Shown piece by piece: positions 25,800-34,469 of a stretch of 64,000 nt of DNA. The stretch's first letter is position 1, and each line of letters begins with the position of its first letter. A program made the translations under genes and the position numbers. Source of the DNA: Erwinia aphidicola (GTDB lineage Bacteria; Pseudomonadota; Gammaproteobacteria; Enterobacterales; Enterobacteriaceae); NCBI RefSeq assembly GCF_024169515.1, contig NZ_JAMKCQ010000001.1, positions 2,356,001-2,420,000 on the forward strand, written 5' to 3'. Below the pieces are notes generated by a model that did not search any database, was not told the origin of the DNA, and worked only from the letters and a program-made list of their open reading frames with translations.

Positions 25800-25934
25800 C
25801 GGGGCGACACTTTTGCGACACTTTCTGTAGCCAACAAAAAAGCCACCCCTTTCAGGATGGCTTAATTATATGATTCTAAAGCTAAAATCTGGTGGCCCCA
25901 GCTGGACTTGAACCAGCGACCAAGCGATTATGGG
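25800..25934 (-). repeat. Attachment-site repeat 1: 3' half of tRNA-Ile2(CAU) plus its terminator
   Basis: On the minus strand the sequence CATAATCGCTTGGTCGCTGG... to ...GGGGCCACCA (25890-25934) matches the anticodon-to-CCA half of tRNA-Ile2 (ileX type). The tRNA terminator follows (stem AGCCATCC/GGGTGGCT and T-run, 25836-25860). The 5' half is absent, so this is an integration relic, not a gene. The repeat, including gcgacacttt boxes near 25805, recurs at 34245-34374. The complete tRNA gene should lie at the far end of the right-hand prophage, outside the window. Confidence 0.85.
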
Positions 25935-25980
25935 TTCCTACCGGAACGACCAAAAATCAATGGATTGTATTATTTATCAT

Positions 25981-26017
25981 TGGCATAGATTGCCATTGTT
26001 TGCCAATGATTCACCAT
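25981..26017. promoter_or_regulatory. Arm-type ten-base repeats beside attachment site 1
   Basis: TGGCAT, TGCCAT and TGCCAA start at 25981, 25991 and 26001, and CACCAT at 26012: roughly one per helical turn. The same motif in the same phasing flanks attachment site 2 and the cI-apl promoter region of the prophage. This suggests that a 186-like element once began here. Confidence 0.5.
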
Positions 26018-26170
26018 CGTTCGCTGACCTGCCCCCAGGATTAGATACAACGCTCACTCAGTAATGTCGGATCTTTGTCCCGCTCCCCGTATGTAATCCG
26101 TTCATAATCAGGAATAACCGGAGTAGCTCATCCTTGTTATCCTCTTTTAAATAGTAAGCAAATTACTAAG

Positions 26171-29100
26171 CTAACTGATTCGATATGATCCGTCGTCCAT
26201 TCGTGTACCATCAGTTTCAGCATCTCTTTCAAACATCATTCGGATGCTTGTTTCTAACATATCTCCATTCGCCTCAGACCTGTCTTTTCTTAAAGCTGCC
26301 TGTAGCTGTGCGATATCACCAGCACTATCACCCATTGGCCAGAGGGCCGCTCGCGCTAAGCTTCGTTTACGTGACATCAGCCCCTGGAGTAAGCAGTCGA
26401 AAGAGTGTTCCTGATAGCCAGTGTGTATTGCCATTGGCATATGAATCTGGACTGGATGCTGTTGGCCGATACGATGTACACGGTCATTACATTGCTCTTC
26501 AACAGCAGGGTTCCACCAGCGAGACAGGTGAATGACATGTGTTGCGGCAGTCAATGTTAAACCCGTTCCTGCCGCTTTAGGGCCGAGCACCAGCAAGTCG
26601 AAGCCACGATCTTGCTTAAGATGCTGCTGGAATCGGCGCACAATGATCTGACGCTTTTGAATGGGCGTAGCGCCGTTGATATGATCAATATGCTCAAGGC
26701 CGAATTCCTGGCGAGCCAGTTCCATAAATCGGAACTGCATCTTGCGGTGTTCGATGAAAACCAAAACACGCTCACCTTTTGCTTTAATACGATGCAAAAT
26801 CTCAAAACATGCATTAAGACGCGCAGAGGCATCGATAAAACTTTGATTGTCGCCGCTCATTTCCATGGCCGGATGCACTGAAACACCGCGTATATGCTGC
26901 AGCATTTTGAGTGCTGCGCCAGGGCCACCCTGAGAAAGTTTTAAACGAGCCGTTTCGTAGGCAATAGCTTGTCCTTCCGGCATCAGGCGCGGATGAAGAA
27001 AGCGTGTTTTTGCAGGCAGCTCTTTCGCAACATCTTCTTTTAAACGGCGGAACGCTAAAGGTGGCAGTTGATTGCGAGGTGCAAAGACTTGTTGATACAG
27101 CTGAAGCATATTCTGTTCATCAGGTTCGCTATACAGGCTGTTGAAATTACGCAACGTATCCAGAGAACTGGGGGCCAATTGGTCCATGACCGCCCATAGA
27201 TCGGTCGTGGTATTTTCAATCGGTGTGCCTGTCAGGCCAATTCGATAGTTAGCATTGACGGCGCGGGCGGCGCGAGCTCGTAGCGAGTCAGGATTTTTGA
27301 CCGCCTGTATTTCATCAAATACCACGGCCGAGAAATGGATTTTCGCAAAAGAGTGCTGGTAATTAGTTAGCGTTGTATAGGTCGTTAGTATCCAGAAACG
27401 ATGGCCTTTTCCTTCCTTGACTGACTCATGCAACTGCTGAAAATTCAGTAAGGTATTGCCATCTTTTGTCTCGACACCTTTAGCATCGAAATTTTTATAC
27501 TGGCTTAGCGATGAACCATAGAGGCGCAGCAAATGGCCAAGTCCGTCACTATCAGTGTGCTGCCTGACCTCAGCATCCCAGTTTTCCAGCAATGATGTAG
27601 GAGCAACAATAAGTATTGGCCCGCGCTCTTTATTGCTGGCACTGCTGACGTTATTGTTCTCTTTCAACCAGCGTAGAAATGCGATGGTTTGAAGTGTCTT
27701 ACCTAAGCCTTGCTCATCTGCGTTCAAAATGCCTGGCATGCCTGACTTCCATGATGAAAGCTGCAAGCTAAAGCTCTCCAACTGATGCGGTCGCAATGCT
27801 GTCTTAACTCCCGCGGGAAGTTGCTCATCAATAAATACAGGACGTTCTTTAAGGTTAGGCTGCCAGAACAGCTCCTCAAAGTTGTCTTTAGTATCCAGGA
27901 TCACCGTAGCGGGAGGTAGACCATTAACCTCAGACCTATCTTCAATTTCAATTGTTTCCGCTGGACCTTCTATCTCTTTTAGGTCAGCCAAACGCTTTTC
28001 TAGCGCGTGCAATGTCTCTTCTGTGGCTTTAACAGGATGAGACGCGATCTCAACTTCATTCTGAGATGCATCTATAGCATTACGCAACTGTTCGCAGACG
28101 CTTGCCAGCGCCTGGCTATCCATCGCGGCGATAATGTTGGTCAGGGCATCAGGGATCACCTCAGGCAACCAGGCCGTTTCTCCGGTCATGGGCGTAGAAA
28201 CAGCACCTTTTCGGTAATGCAAAATTCCTTTAACACGCTCGGAATATTCAACAGTTTCGACAAATGCGGGACCTGCTGCGGCTTCAATTGCTTCTTCTTC
28301 GCCTATATCGTCGAGCCCATCCAACTTGCCCGATTGTCTTAAGTATTTTTCAACAGCACTGGTAATAGCAGGTCGTGGGTTTTCAATAAAAGCGCGTCGT
28401 TTTTCAGGTGAAGACTTTTGCTTCTCCACCATGACATCAAGAATGGGACGAGCGCTGCGGTCAATGACCAGATAATTGCCTTCACCAACACGGTAAGCGG
28501 AAAGCGCACCTTGAGTTCTGACACGTTGTTGGAACCGACGTAACATTTGTTCACTTAGCTCACCTGCAGCCTCGCTAACCGCTTCTCCGCTGCTTTCCAG
28601 TTCTTCCAAGTTTTTACCGGAAAAAGGGACGATTTCGAAATCATCAGCCCCATTTGAGCTGGTGGAAATAGAAAAACGATCGGCAATGCGGACTTCTAAA
28701 CCTTGCATAAAGTCGGTCAGCGAGACACGGACGGCATTGATTTCATGGCCCATCTGGACGCCAGGATCAAGGGCCTGACGGAAGCGCGCCAGCGATTCCC
28801 AGTCCGATGCTTCTCCGCCGCCTGGCGTAAAGTTTTCGGCAACCTCAACAGCCTCCATCATCCACAATGGCAACCGGCGCGACCCTTGAGATGTGGATAA
28901 AATTGACCCGGTTCGGCGTGGTATTTGGCGAACACCGTTGCGTAGCCATTCATGATGTAGGCAAAAGGTATCGCTTCCGAGTGAGCCTTCGATATCAGTT
29001 TTCAACGTCAGATCGACGAGAGGGGGTAGGCCCAGCGTCTGCGCTGTTTCGGCATCCAGTCGGCCTGCCAGATGATGACTCATTACGATGGCGTTATCAC

Positions 29101-29299
29101 TGATGTGTAAAGGTTCACTAAATTCTTCTGCCAGCGCTTTCAGATCGGCGATAGCGAAAGCTAAGGCGCGATCGTTATGTGTCAGGCCAGACAAAGTCGC
29201 GGGCCGCTGTCTTTTAAACAGACGATTAATGAGAGTCTGTTTTTCTTCAGCAATATTGAGGGTAATCGCTTCTGCATTATGATTGAAAGCAAATGTCAT
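26171..29299 (-). CDS. zorD: ZorD, SNF2-type helicase of Zorya type I
   Basis: 1042 residues. The N-terminal half has no named domain. The SNF2 helicase core follows: DEQGLGKTLQTIAFL (Walker A), VFDEIQAVKNP (DEAH-box position), GLTGTPIENTTTDLWAV and HRIGQQHPV (motif VI). In Zorya type I, ZorD is the DNA-acting effector that degrades or blocks phage DNA once the ZorAB motor signals infection. Last gene of zorABCD, overlapping zorC by four bases. Not fragmented. Confidence 0.92.
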   Translation of the reverse strand: MTFAFNHNAEAITLNIAEEKQTLINRLFKRQRPATLSGLTHNDRALAFAIADLKALAEEFSEPLHISDNAIVMSHHLAGRLDAETAQTLGLPPLVDLTLKTDIEGSLGSDTFCLHHEWLRNGVRQIPRRTGSILSTSQGSRRLPLWMMEAVEVAENFTPGGGEASDWESLARFRQALDPGVQMGHEINAVRVSLTDFMQGLEVRIADRFSISTSSNGADDFEIVPFSGKNLEELESSGEAVSEAAGELSEQMLRRFQQRVRTQGALSAYRVGEGNYLVIDRSARPILDVMVEKQKSSPEKRRAFIENPRPAITSAVEKYLRQSGKLDGLDDIGEEEAIEAAAGPAFVETVEYSERVKGILHYRKGAVSTPMTGETAWLPEVIPDALTNIIAAMDSQALASVCEQLRNAIDASQNEVEIASHPVKATEETLHALEKRLADLKEIEGPAETIEIEDRSEVNGLPPATVILDTKDNFEELFWQPNLKERPVFIDEQLPAGVKTALRPHQLESFSLQLSSWKSGMPGILNADEQGLGKTLQTIAFLRWLKENNNVSSASNKERGPILIVAPTSLLENWDAEVRQHTDSDGLGHLLRLYGSSLSQYKNFDAKGVETKDGNTLLNFQQLHESVKEGKGHRFWILTTYTTLTNYQHSFAKIHFSAVVFDEIQAVKNPDSLRARAARAVNANYRIGLTGTPIENTTTDLWAVMDQLAPSSLDTLRNFNSLYSEPDEQNMLQLYQQVFAPRNQLPPLAFRRLKEDVAKELPAKTRFLHPRLMPEGQAIAYETARLKLSQGGPGAALKMLQHIRGVSVHPAMEMSGDNQSFIDASARLNACFEILHRIKAKGERVLVFIEHRKMQFRFMELARQEFGLEHIDHINGATPIQKRQIIVRRFQQHLKQDRGFDLLVLGPKAAGTGLTLTAATHVIHLSRWWNPAVEEQCNDRVHRIGQQHPVQIHMPMAIHTGYQEHSFDCLLQGLMSRKRSLARAALWPMGDSAGDIAQLQAALRKDRSEANGDMLETSIRMMFERDAETDGTRMDDGSYRIS

Positions 29300-30627
29300 G
29301 ACAGATACTCAATTTGTTCACGCACTTTGTCGGTCCAGCTATAGCCGAGATGTGCAATACGAGTTATATCAGGAATATTTCTAATTAAATTTGCATTGTA
29401 TTTTTCTTGAAATAAAACGGGTGCTTTTTTATCGTCGCTTCGGAAAACATGCACTTTATAACTATGGGAGCCTTCGATAACGATGCATTTGCCAATTTGT
29501 AAAATAAGTAATGAAGTGTTATCTCGATAACCTCCAGCAGTTTGATTGCCAAAGTTAAGTGTTGATGAGTCTCTCATTGAGCTTTTTATTTCTTTTGCTT
29601 TTCTGGATGCCATATCACTAAATGCTACCCAGGCCGCTGTGATTTTGCCTTCATTATAAAGCCCTAACCAAAACTTACGCCGTGGTTCCCACATATGACT
29701 GTCTTCAACTTTTGAAACCACATCCAGAAAGAACAGAATATTCTCGCGTGTCAGCCAGTTTATAATCAAATTCCGGCAAGATTCTTCTACGCTACCCCAT
29801 ACGCCACCGCGACTCAGGCGCGGATCTTCGTACCAGGCTACTAACGTTTCGGTCAGGTAGCGAGAAAGTTCTTCGTCGGGTTGTTTATGCAACCAGTGTG
29901 ATAACAGCGCGTTGATGGCTTCCGCTGCGCCATTCATCAAAACGCCACTTCGGCCATCGGGTTTTAACCAGGCAAACAGCTTCTCAATAACAGGTCTTTC
30001 ATTCAACCCAGGTGCCAGTAATGCTATATAGGCCAGATGAGCGTGCGACATTAACCCCGGATCGTGCGGGCGTGTAATACCAAACTGTTTAAGCTCCTTC
30101 CATGGCTCATCCATCTCCATCATTCTCTCTGCTAAAGCTTGATGCGCCTGGTGAGCGTTAAAGAAATCGGGTAGTTGCTCGACAATATCTTTCCACTTAT
30201 CGCTCATATGTTCGCTGGCGATATCAAGGCAGTTTTTAATTTTGATTGTGTGTGCAGAGTCCGGTTCATAACTACGGATATAGGCCGATATCATTGCAGA
30301 AATAAAGGGAGCTGAATCCGTAACAATGGTTTCCCGCAGATAAAACTCTTGTAGTACAGCAAATTCTTCTTGAGTTCTGAACTCTTTATCAAACACAATC
30401 GGTGCGCCTGAACAGATAAAGGACATTTTTACATCATTCCATTCCCAGCGCTCGACATAACCAAGCAGCTTGCGTAACACTTTTTCACGATCGTGCTCGG
30501 AAATTTCTTTAACGACATCGGGCCAGCGCTCATGAACGGACTGCACCTTTACCGTTAAACCTTTTGATACAGCTATTGCTGGCTTGAAGAGGTTTACCGG
30601 CTTTAGAAAAACATCGCTTAATTTCAT
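29296..30627 (-). CDS. zorC: ZorC, Zorya DNA-binding/signalling protein
   Basis: 443 residues carrying the EH-signature region (for example CSGAPIVFDKEFRTQEEF; WLTRENILFFLDVVSK). Assigned mainly by position between ZorB and ZorD. It works with ZorD downstream of the membrane motor. ATGA overlaps at both ends. Confidence 0.85.
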   Translation of the reverse strand: MKLSDVFLKPVNLFKPAIAVSKGLTVKVQSVHERWPDVVKEISEHDREKVLRKLLGYVERWEWNDVKMSFICSGAPIVFDKEFRTQEEFAVLQEFYLRETIVTDSAPFISAMISAYIRSYEPDSAHTIKIKNCLDIASEHMSDKWKDIVEQLPDFFNAHQAHQALAERMMEMDEPWKELKQFGITRPHDPGLMSHAHLAYIALLAPGLNERPVIEKLFAWLKPDGRSGVLMNGAAEAINALLSHWLHKQPDEELSRYLTETLVAWYEDPRLSRGGVWGSVEESCRNLIINWLTRENILFFLDVVSKVEDSHMWEPRRKFWLGLYNEGKITAAWVAFSDMASRKAKEIKSSMRDSSTLNFGNQTAGGYRDNTSLLILQIGKCIVIEGSHSYKVHVFRSDDKKAPVLFQEKYNANLIRNIPDITRIAHLGYSWTDKVREQIEYLS

Positions 30628-31487
30628 GGCGTATCCTTCTTCAGGGGCTCGATCAGGCGCTTGCGGATGTCTTCAATTTCCGCTGAATTGGCCGGTGTAT
30701 GCATAATGATGCGGAGATCGATACGGCGATTCATCGCCATATTTTGCGGGAAGTCATTGGGCTTAACCGGACGCATTTTGCCGTAGCCCGCTACAGAAAG
30801 AACGGGTTGGCTACGCATATTAAAATGTGCGATCAGGTCTGGCGCTGCGGCAAGCATACTGGTAAACGTGGTGATGGCTCGGTTAGTCGAAAGATTCAGG
30901 TTATAAAGATCTTCGCCTTTGGAATCGGTGTGACCCTCAATCTGTACCGCTTCAATAATGGCAAACGAAGGATTGCAGCTTTTATTCCATCCGACGCTTT
31001 GGCTGAAGGTATAGCAGGGCAGCAGGGAATCGAGCGTCTTCGCCAATGCTTCGACGATTTTTCGCTTATCGTCGCTTAGCGTATAGCTATTGCTGGTAAA
31101 CAAACCTTCCCCCTGAAAGCGCAGCGTGCCTTCTTCAGGAATGACATCAACCGGCAATTCAGGAAACGACTGCTTCAGATTATTGCGCAATTGATAGAGT
31201 AAGTTGAGTCGGGCAGCAGCAGCCTGCGACATATACTGTTCCAGCGGATCAAGCTGCTTTAACAACGCAATCTCAGCGCGCAAATCCACGATGGTTTTAT
31301 CGCGTGTTTGTACCGCCTGTTCATACTCATCACGCGGGACAGTGTTCTTATCGTTGTAGCGGCTGGCAAAAAAAGCGAGTAGCACCATGACAATGAAAAG
31401 AAAGCTGACCGTCATATCTGTCATCGAGACAAAAACGGACTCTTCTTCCTCTTCATGTGGACGCTTACGACTGGCGTTGGCTCTCAT
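30624..31487 (-). CDS. zorB: ZorB, MotB/OmpA-like motor subunit
   Basis: 287 residues. One N-terminal transmembrane helix (MTVSFLFIVMVLLAFFAS) is preceded by Asp24, the position of the ion-binding Asp of MotB-like proteins. The C-terminal OmpA-type peptidoglycan-binding domain has IEGHTDSKG, NLNLSTNRA and VAGYGKMRP...NRRIDLRI. It anchors the ZorA-ZorB motor to the cell wall. Confidence 0.92.
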   Translation of the reverse strand: MRANASRKRPHEEEEESVFVSMTDMTVSFLFIVMVLLAFFASRYNDKNTVPRDEYEQAVQTRDKTIVDLRAEIALLKQLDPLEQYMSQAAAARLNLLYQLRNNLKQSFPELPVDVIPEEGTLRFQGEGLFTSNSYTLSDDKRKIVEALAKTLDSLLPCYTFSQSVGWNKSCNPSFAIIEAVQIEGHTDSKGEDLYNLNLSTNRAITTFTSMLAAAPDLIAHFNMRSQPVLSVAGYGKMRPVKPNDFPQNMAMNRRIDLRIIMHTPANSAEIEDIRKRLIEPLKKDTP

Positions 31488-33520
31488 GAGATTCGCCCTT
31501 GTTTCGGTGCGAAGTTTTCAGCCTGTTCTACAATACTCTGCATTGTGTCCAGCGCTGGCATGAGTTCCTTCTGCATGGTTTTGACATGATCGAAGAGCGT
31601 TTCAACCGATGTAGCAACTTGCTGTTGATAACTGTCGAATGCCTTGCCAAGTTTTTCGTCAATGCTATCCAGACGTTCGCCCTGACTGCGTAAAGCCGCA
31701 ATCAAAGACTGAAGATTAGTTAGCGTAGATTCAACCGCTCGATGCTGCCCGCCCAACGTTTCTTGCGCAGCTGAAAGCGTCATTGCAGATTGTTCAGCAT
31801 TGGTTTTTGCGGCTTGGGCGATAGCCGACAGGCTATTCTCACTGCTCTCACGCAGCTGGCGTGTGCTGACTTCTATACGCTCCATCATCGCCCGAATCGG
31901 ATCGGCGGCGCTGGTCAATGTTTGGGCGGATGTGCGGAAGCTGCCTGAAGCGTTCTCCGAGGCTACAGCACCTTCTTTAATCCCATCAGAAGCTCGTCGT
32001 AATGCAGTGCTGGTTTCGGTCAGCATGCCCATTACGTCTTCCAGTTTTTCAGCGATATCAGAAAGAGGAGAAAGCAGTTCGCTGCTGGCTTTCTGGGTCA
32101 TCGCCTCAGTTGCTTTGGTGATTTCACCTGCGGTATTGCCAAAAGCACCCAGCACTTGTGTTGCTGCCTGGCCAATCGCGTCGCTGGCCTTAGACGCTGA
32201 TTCCGACATACGCGCCTGCGCCGCTTCAGCCCCCTGTTTCGCTGCAACTTCGAGTTCGGTACGAATACCCAAGGCGGCGGCTTTCATATCAGCAGCCGCT
32301 TCGCCCATCGCACGCGCGCCTTCACCGGTATTGTCTTTAATACCCTGCAGGGTTGAATTCATGGTTGCCAGCAGGTTTTCGGCACCCTGATTGAATGCTG
32401 ACGTAGCCGTATCTGCCGTTTGCTGCATGCCATCACGCAGCGTTTCCACCGCTTGGCCTAAGCGGCCAATCGCGCTTTCCATTTCATTGCCCATTTTTCC
32501 TGAGCTTTGATCCATTCGCTCTGCCAGCAATTTGATCTGGTCTCCTGCCAGAGAAATACGTTCGCTGGCTTGTGCCAGAGCCCGTCCGACATCCTCAGAA
32601 AAGCGTGAAGAGAGGTTTTGTACCATTTCTCCCACACCATCGTTGCCCAATCGGCTGACTTGTTCGATAACCGGCGTAATTGCCGTACTAATAGACTCAG
32701 AGATCGCTTTTGGAAGGTCTTCCCGCAGCGGACGACCAATCTCAGCAGCCATTTCCAGTCCCAGCTTGCGGAAATGCTCGCGGCTCTCGATGGTGGCTTT
32801 CAACTGGCGATTAGAAAGATCTTCGAGGCTAATAAACGTCAGACGTTTTTCAATCAGGCTATTGAGGCCATGAACCGCTTTTTCTAAATGTGACGTACCG
32901 CGTCTTAAAGCTACGGTAAAGACAATCGAACAGCATAGACCGGTCAGGGACATGATGAACTTTGCAGAGGCGATGGTAAGCAACCCTTCTAACGCCGCGC
33001 TACCGCCATCATCCAGCGAGGTACTCATTGAGTTAAGCGCAGAAATGAGGCCTAGGAAGGTAAGAGACAGGCCTATAGTTACAAATAGCCCCGGAACGAT
33101 ACGCCAGAAACCTTGCGTAAAATGCAGGTCATCCAGATTAAAAAACTGACTGGGGCGGACCGCATTGCGTACGACAAGTATGCCATCCTGATCGTCGATC
33201 ACGTGGGTTTCCCGATACTCATGCCAGGCTTCAGCCACGCTTTTTTGTTCTTCAGTTTTATCGGCTTCAGCAATGCTGGCGTCGATTTCAGCCACATGTT
33301 GGCTGAACTTATCTTCAGGCGTGTTTGCAATAATGCTGTGAATACTGCTGAGAGCATTACGGCGGCTTTTTACCAGCTTGCGCCAGCGGACAACGGCAAA
33401 GCAAAGCGTGGCAACCAGCAGGATAGTTACAAATCCTGGGGCAGCATCATTTTTTAAAACCGAAGCGATAGACAAAATGCCATTACGCACCAGCACGCCG
33501 GGAAGCAGCAGCGAATCCAT
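31484..33520 (-). CDS. zorA: ZorA, MotA-like channel with long cytoplasmic tail
   Basis: 678 residues. Transmembrane helices (VTILLVATLCFAVVRW; GLFVTIGLSLTFLGLISAL; KFIMSLTGLCCSIVFTVAL) form a MotA/TolQ/ExbB-type channel. The remainder, about 230-670, is a long helical Ala/Ser/Glu-rich tail, the coiled-coil tail that senses or relays infection in type I Zorya. First gene of the operon; overlaps zorB by four bases. Confidence 0.93.
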   Translation of the reverse strand: MDSLLLPGVLVRNGILSIASVLKNDAAPGFVTILLVATLCFAVVRWRKLVKSRRNALSSIHSIIANTPEDKFSQHVAEIDASIAEADKTEEQKSVAEAWHEYRETHVIDDQDGILVVRNAVRPSQFFNLDDLHFTQGFWRIVPGLFVTIGLSLTFLGLISALNSMSTSLDDGGSAALEGLLTIASAKFIMSLTGLCCSIVFTVALRRGTSHLEKAVHGLNSLIEKRLTFISLEDLSNRQLKATIESREHFRKLGLEMAAEIGRPLREDLPKAISESISTAITPVIEQVSRLGNDGVGEMVQNLSSRFSEDVGRALAQASERISLAGDQIKLLAERMDQSSGKMGNEMESAIGRLGQAVETLRDGMQQTADTATSAFNQGAENLLATMNSTLQGIKDNTGEGARAMGEAAADMKAAALGIRTELEVAAKQGAEAAQARMSESASKASDAIGQAATQVLGAFGNTAGEITKATEAMTQKASSELLSPLSDIAEKLEDVMGMLTETSTALRRASDGIKEGAVASENASGSFRTSAQTLTSAADPIRAMMERIEVSTRQLRESSENSLSAIAQAAKTNAEQSAMTLSAAQETLGGQHRAVESTLTNLQSLIAALRSQGERLDSIDEKLGKAFDSYQQQVATSVETLFDHVKTMQKELMPALDTMQSIVEQAENFAPKQGRIS

Positions 33521-33585
33521 TTTTTACACCATAGATAACAAGAAGAAGGGAAGTGTTTCTTTTGGGAATACTCTAATAGATTTCA

Positions 33586-33607
33586 CTGTTCTTATCTATA
33601 TGAACAG
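33586..33607. promoter_or_regulatory. Inverted repeat in the zorA leader
   Basis: CTGTTC-N10-GAACAG, six-base perfect arms, between the suggested zorA promoter and its ATG. It could be an operator. The spacing does not fit a LexA box. Confidence 0.4.
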
Positions 33608-33629
33608 CAGGTATTTAAAAGAGATGCGA

Positions 33630-33657
33630 ATTTTAAATATTTAATATTAATAATCAA
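33630..33657 (-). promoter_or_regulatory. zorA: Possible zorA promoter
   Basis: On the minus strand TTGATT-N16-TAAAAT lies about 110 bases before the zorA ATG within a very AT-rich stretch. The rest of 33521-33891 holds no gene that I can support. Confidence 0.35.
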
Positions 33658-33891
33658 TTGGTTATTGATATTGTGCTCTTGCTATGAGTGATGCATTTAA
33701 AGGAAATCATTAGCTTTAAAGGAGGATCATGAAGTAGAGGGGAGTTTTTTAGAGGGAAATTTGTTGCTTGTGCTCACGCACATGCGCTGTATGATTTTCC
33801 CCACCTCATTTGTTGTATCTTCCGTTTGCCGTTTCGACAGGTTGTCGACCGTATATGGCAAGTAACGTATTCAACGCTTTTCCGGAATTTT

Positions 33892-34212
33892 ATGTCTGAC
33901 AATAACTTTTCGCAAACTGCTGCCTTTATCTGGTCAGTGGCTGACCTGCTTCGTGGTGATTTCAAGCGATCTCAATACGGCCGTGTGATCCTTCCATTCA
34001 CGCTGCTGCGTCGTCTGGAGTGTGTGTTAGTCAAGACTAAAGACGCTGTAGTGGCCAAAGCAGAAGAATTGAAAAACAGCGCACTGCCGGAAGAAGCTAA
34101 AGAGAAATTTCTGCTGCGTGCCAGCGGTCTGACTTTCTTTAATGCCTCTGCGATGGATCTTGGCAAGATGGGGCAGGTCATGGCGATATCGAAGCTTTTA
34201 AAGGGGAGATAG
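33892..34212 (+). pseudogene. hsdM: Truncated type I restriction methyltransferase hsdM
   Basis: The first 94 or so residues match the N-terminal domain of HsdM ([41 protein letters not shown]). The frame then departs and stops after 106 residues, where the family has about 500. No catalytic NPPF part and no hsdS or hsdR are present. This is the remnant of a lost restriction system beside Zorya. Confidence 0.88.
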
Positions 34213-34244
34213 GAGAGTGAGAGAAGGAGGGGATCGGATAGGGT

Positions 34245-34374
34245 CGCGCGACACTTTGGCGACACAAAGTTTGAGAAACAAAAAAGCCACCCCTTCAGGA
34301 TGGCTTAATCGTATGATTCTAAAGCTAAAATCTGGTGGCCCCAGCTGGACTTGAACCAGCGACCAAGCGATTAT
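34245..34374 (-). repeat. Attachment-site repeat 2: 3' half of tRNA-Ile2(CAU) plus terminator
   Basis: Second copy of the 25800-25934 repeat: gcgacacttt boxes, the terminator stem (AGCCATCC/GGGTGGCT) and the tRNA 3' half from CTCATAATCGC to GGGGCCACCA at 34333-34376. Identity extends two bases further into the anticodon stem than copy 1, then breaks. It is the left attachment site of the prophage whose integrase gene starts 70 bases away. Confidence 0.87.
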
Positions 34375-34434
34375 GAGTACCAAACGTAACCCTCTAAAAA
34401 CAATAACTTGTAAATAAAATCAGTTGTTTATAGT

Positions 34435-34469
34435 GCCATGTGATGTCATTCAGTGCCATGAATGACCAT
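34435..34469. promoter_or_regulatory. Arm-type ten-base repeats beside attachment site 2
   Basis: GCCAT, GTCAT, GCCAT and ACCAT start at 34435, 34445, 34455 and 34465, exactly ten bases apart, overlapping the 3' end of int. They are the reverse complement of the phased ATGGC boxes at 36127-36173, so one protein (probably the Apl-like product of 36191) should bind both. Confidence 0.6.

Noticed and set aside
25890..25934. A tRNA-Ile2 gene on the minus strand
   Set aside because: Only the half from the anticodon to CCA is present; the D arm and 5' acceptor strand are missing. The same holds at 34333.
33113..33457. Plus-strand open frames opposite zorA
   Set aside because: They are antisense to a well-supported motor protein gene and have no family or ribosome site.
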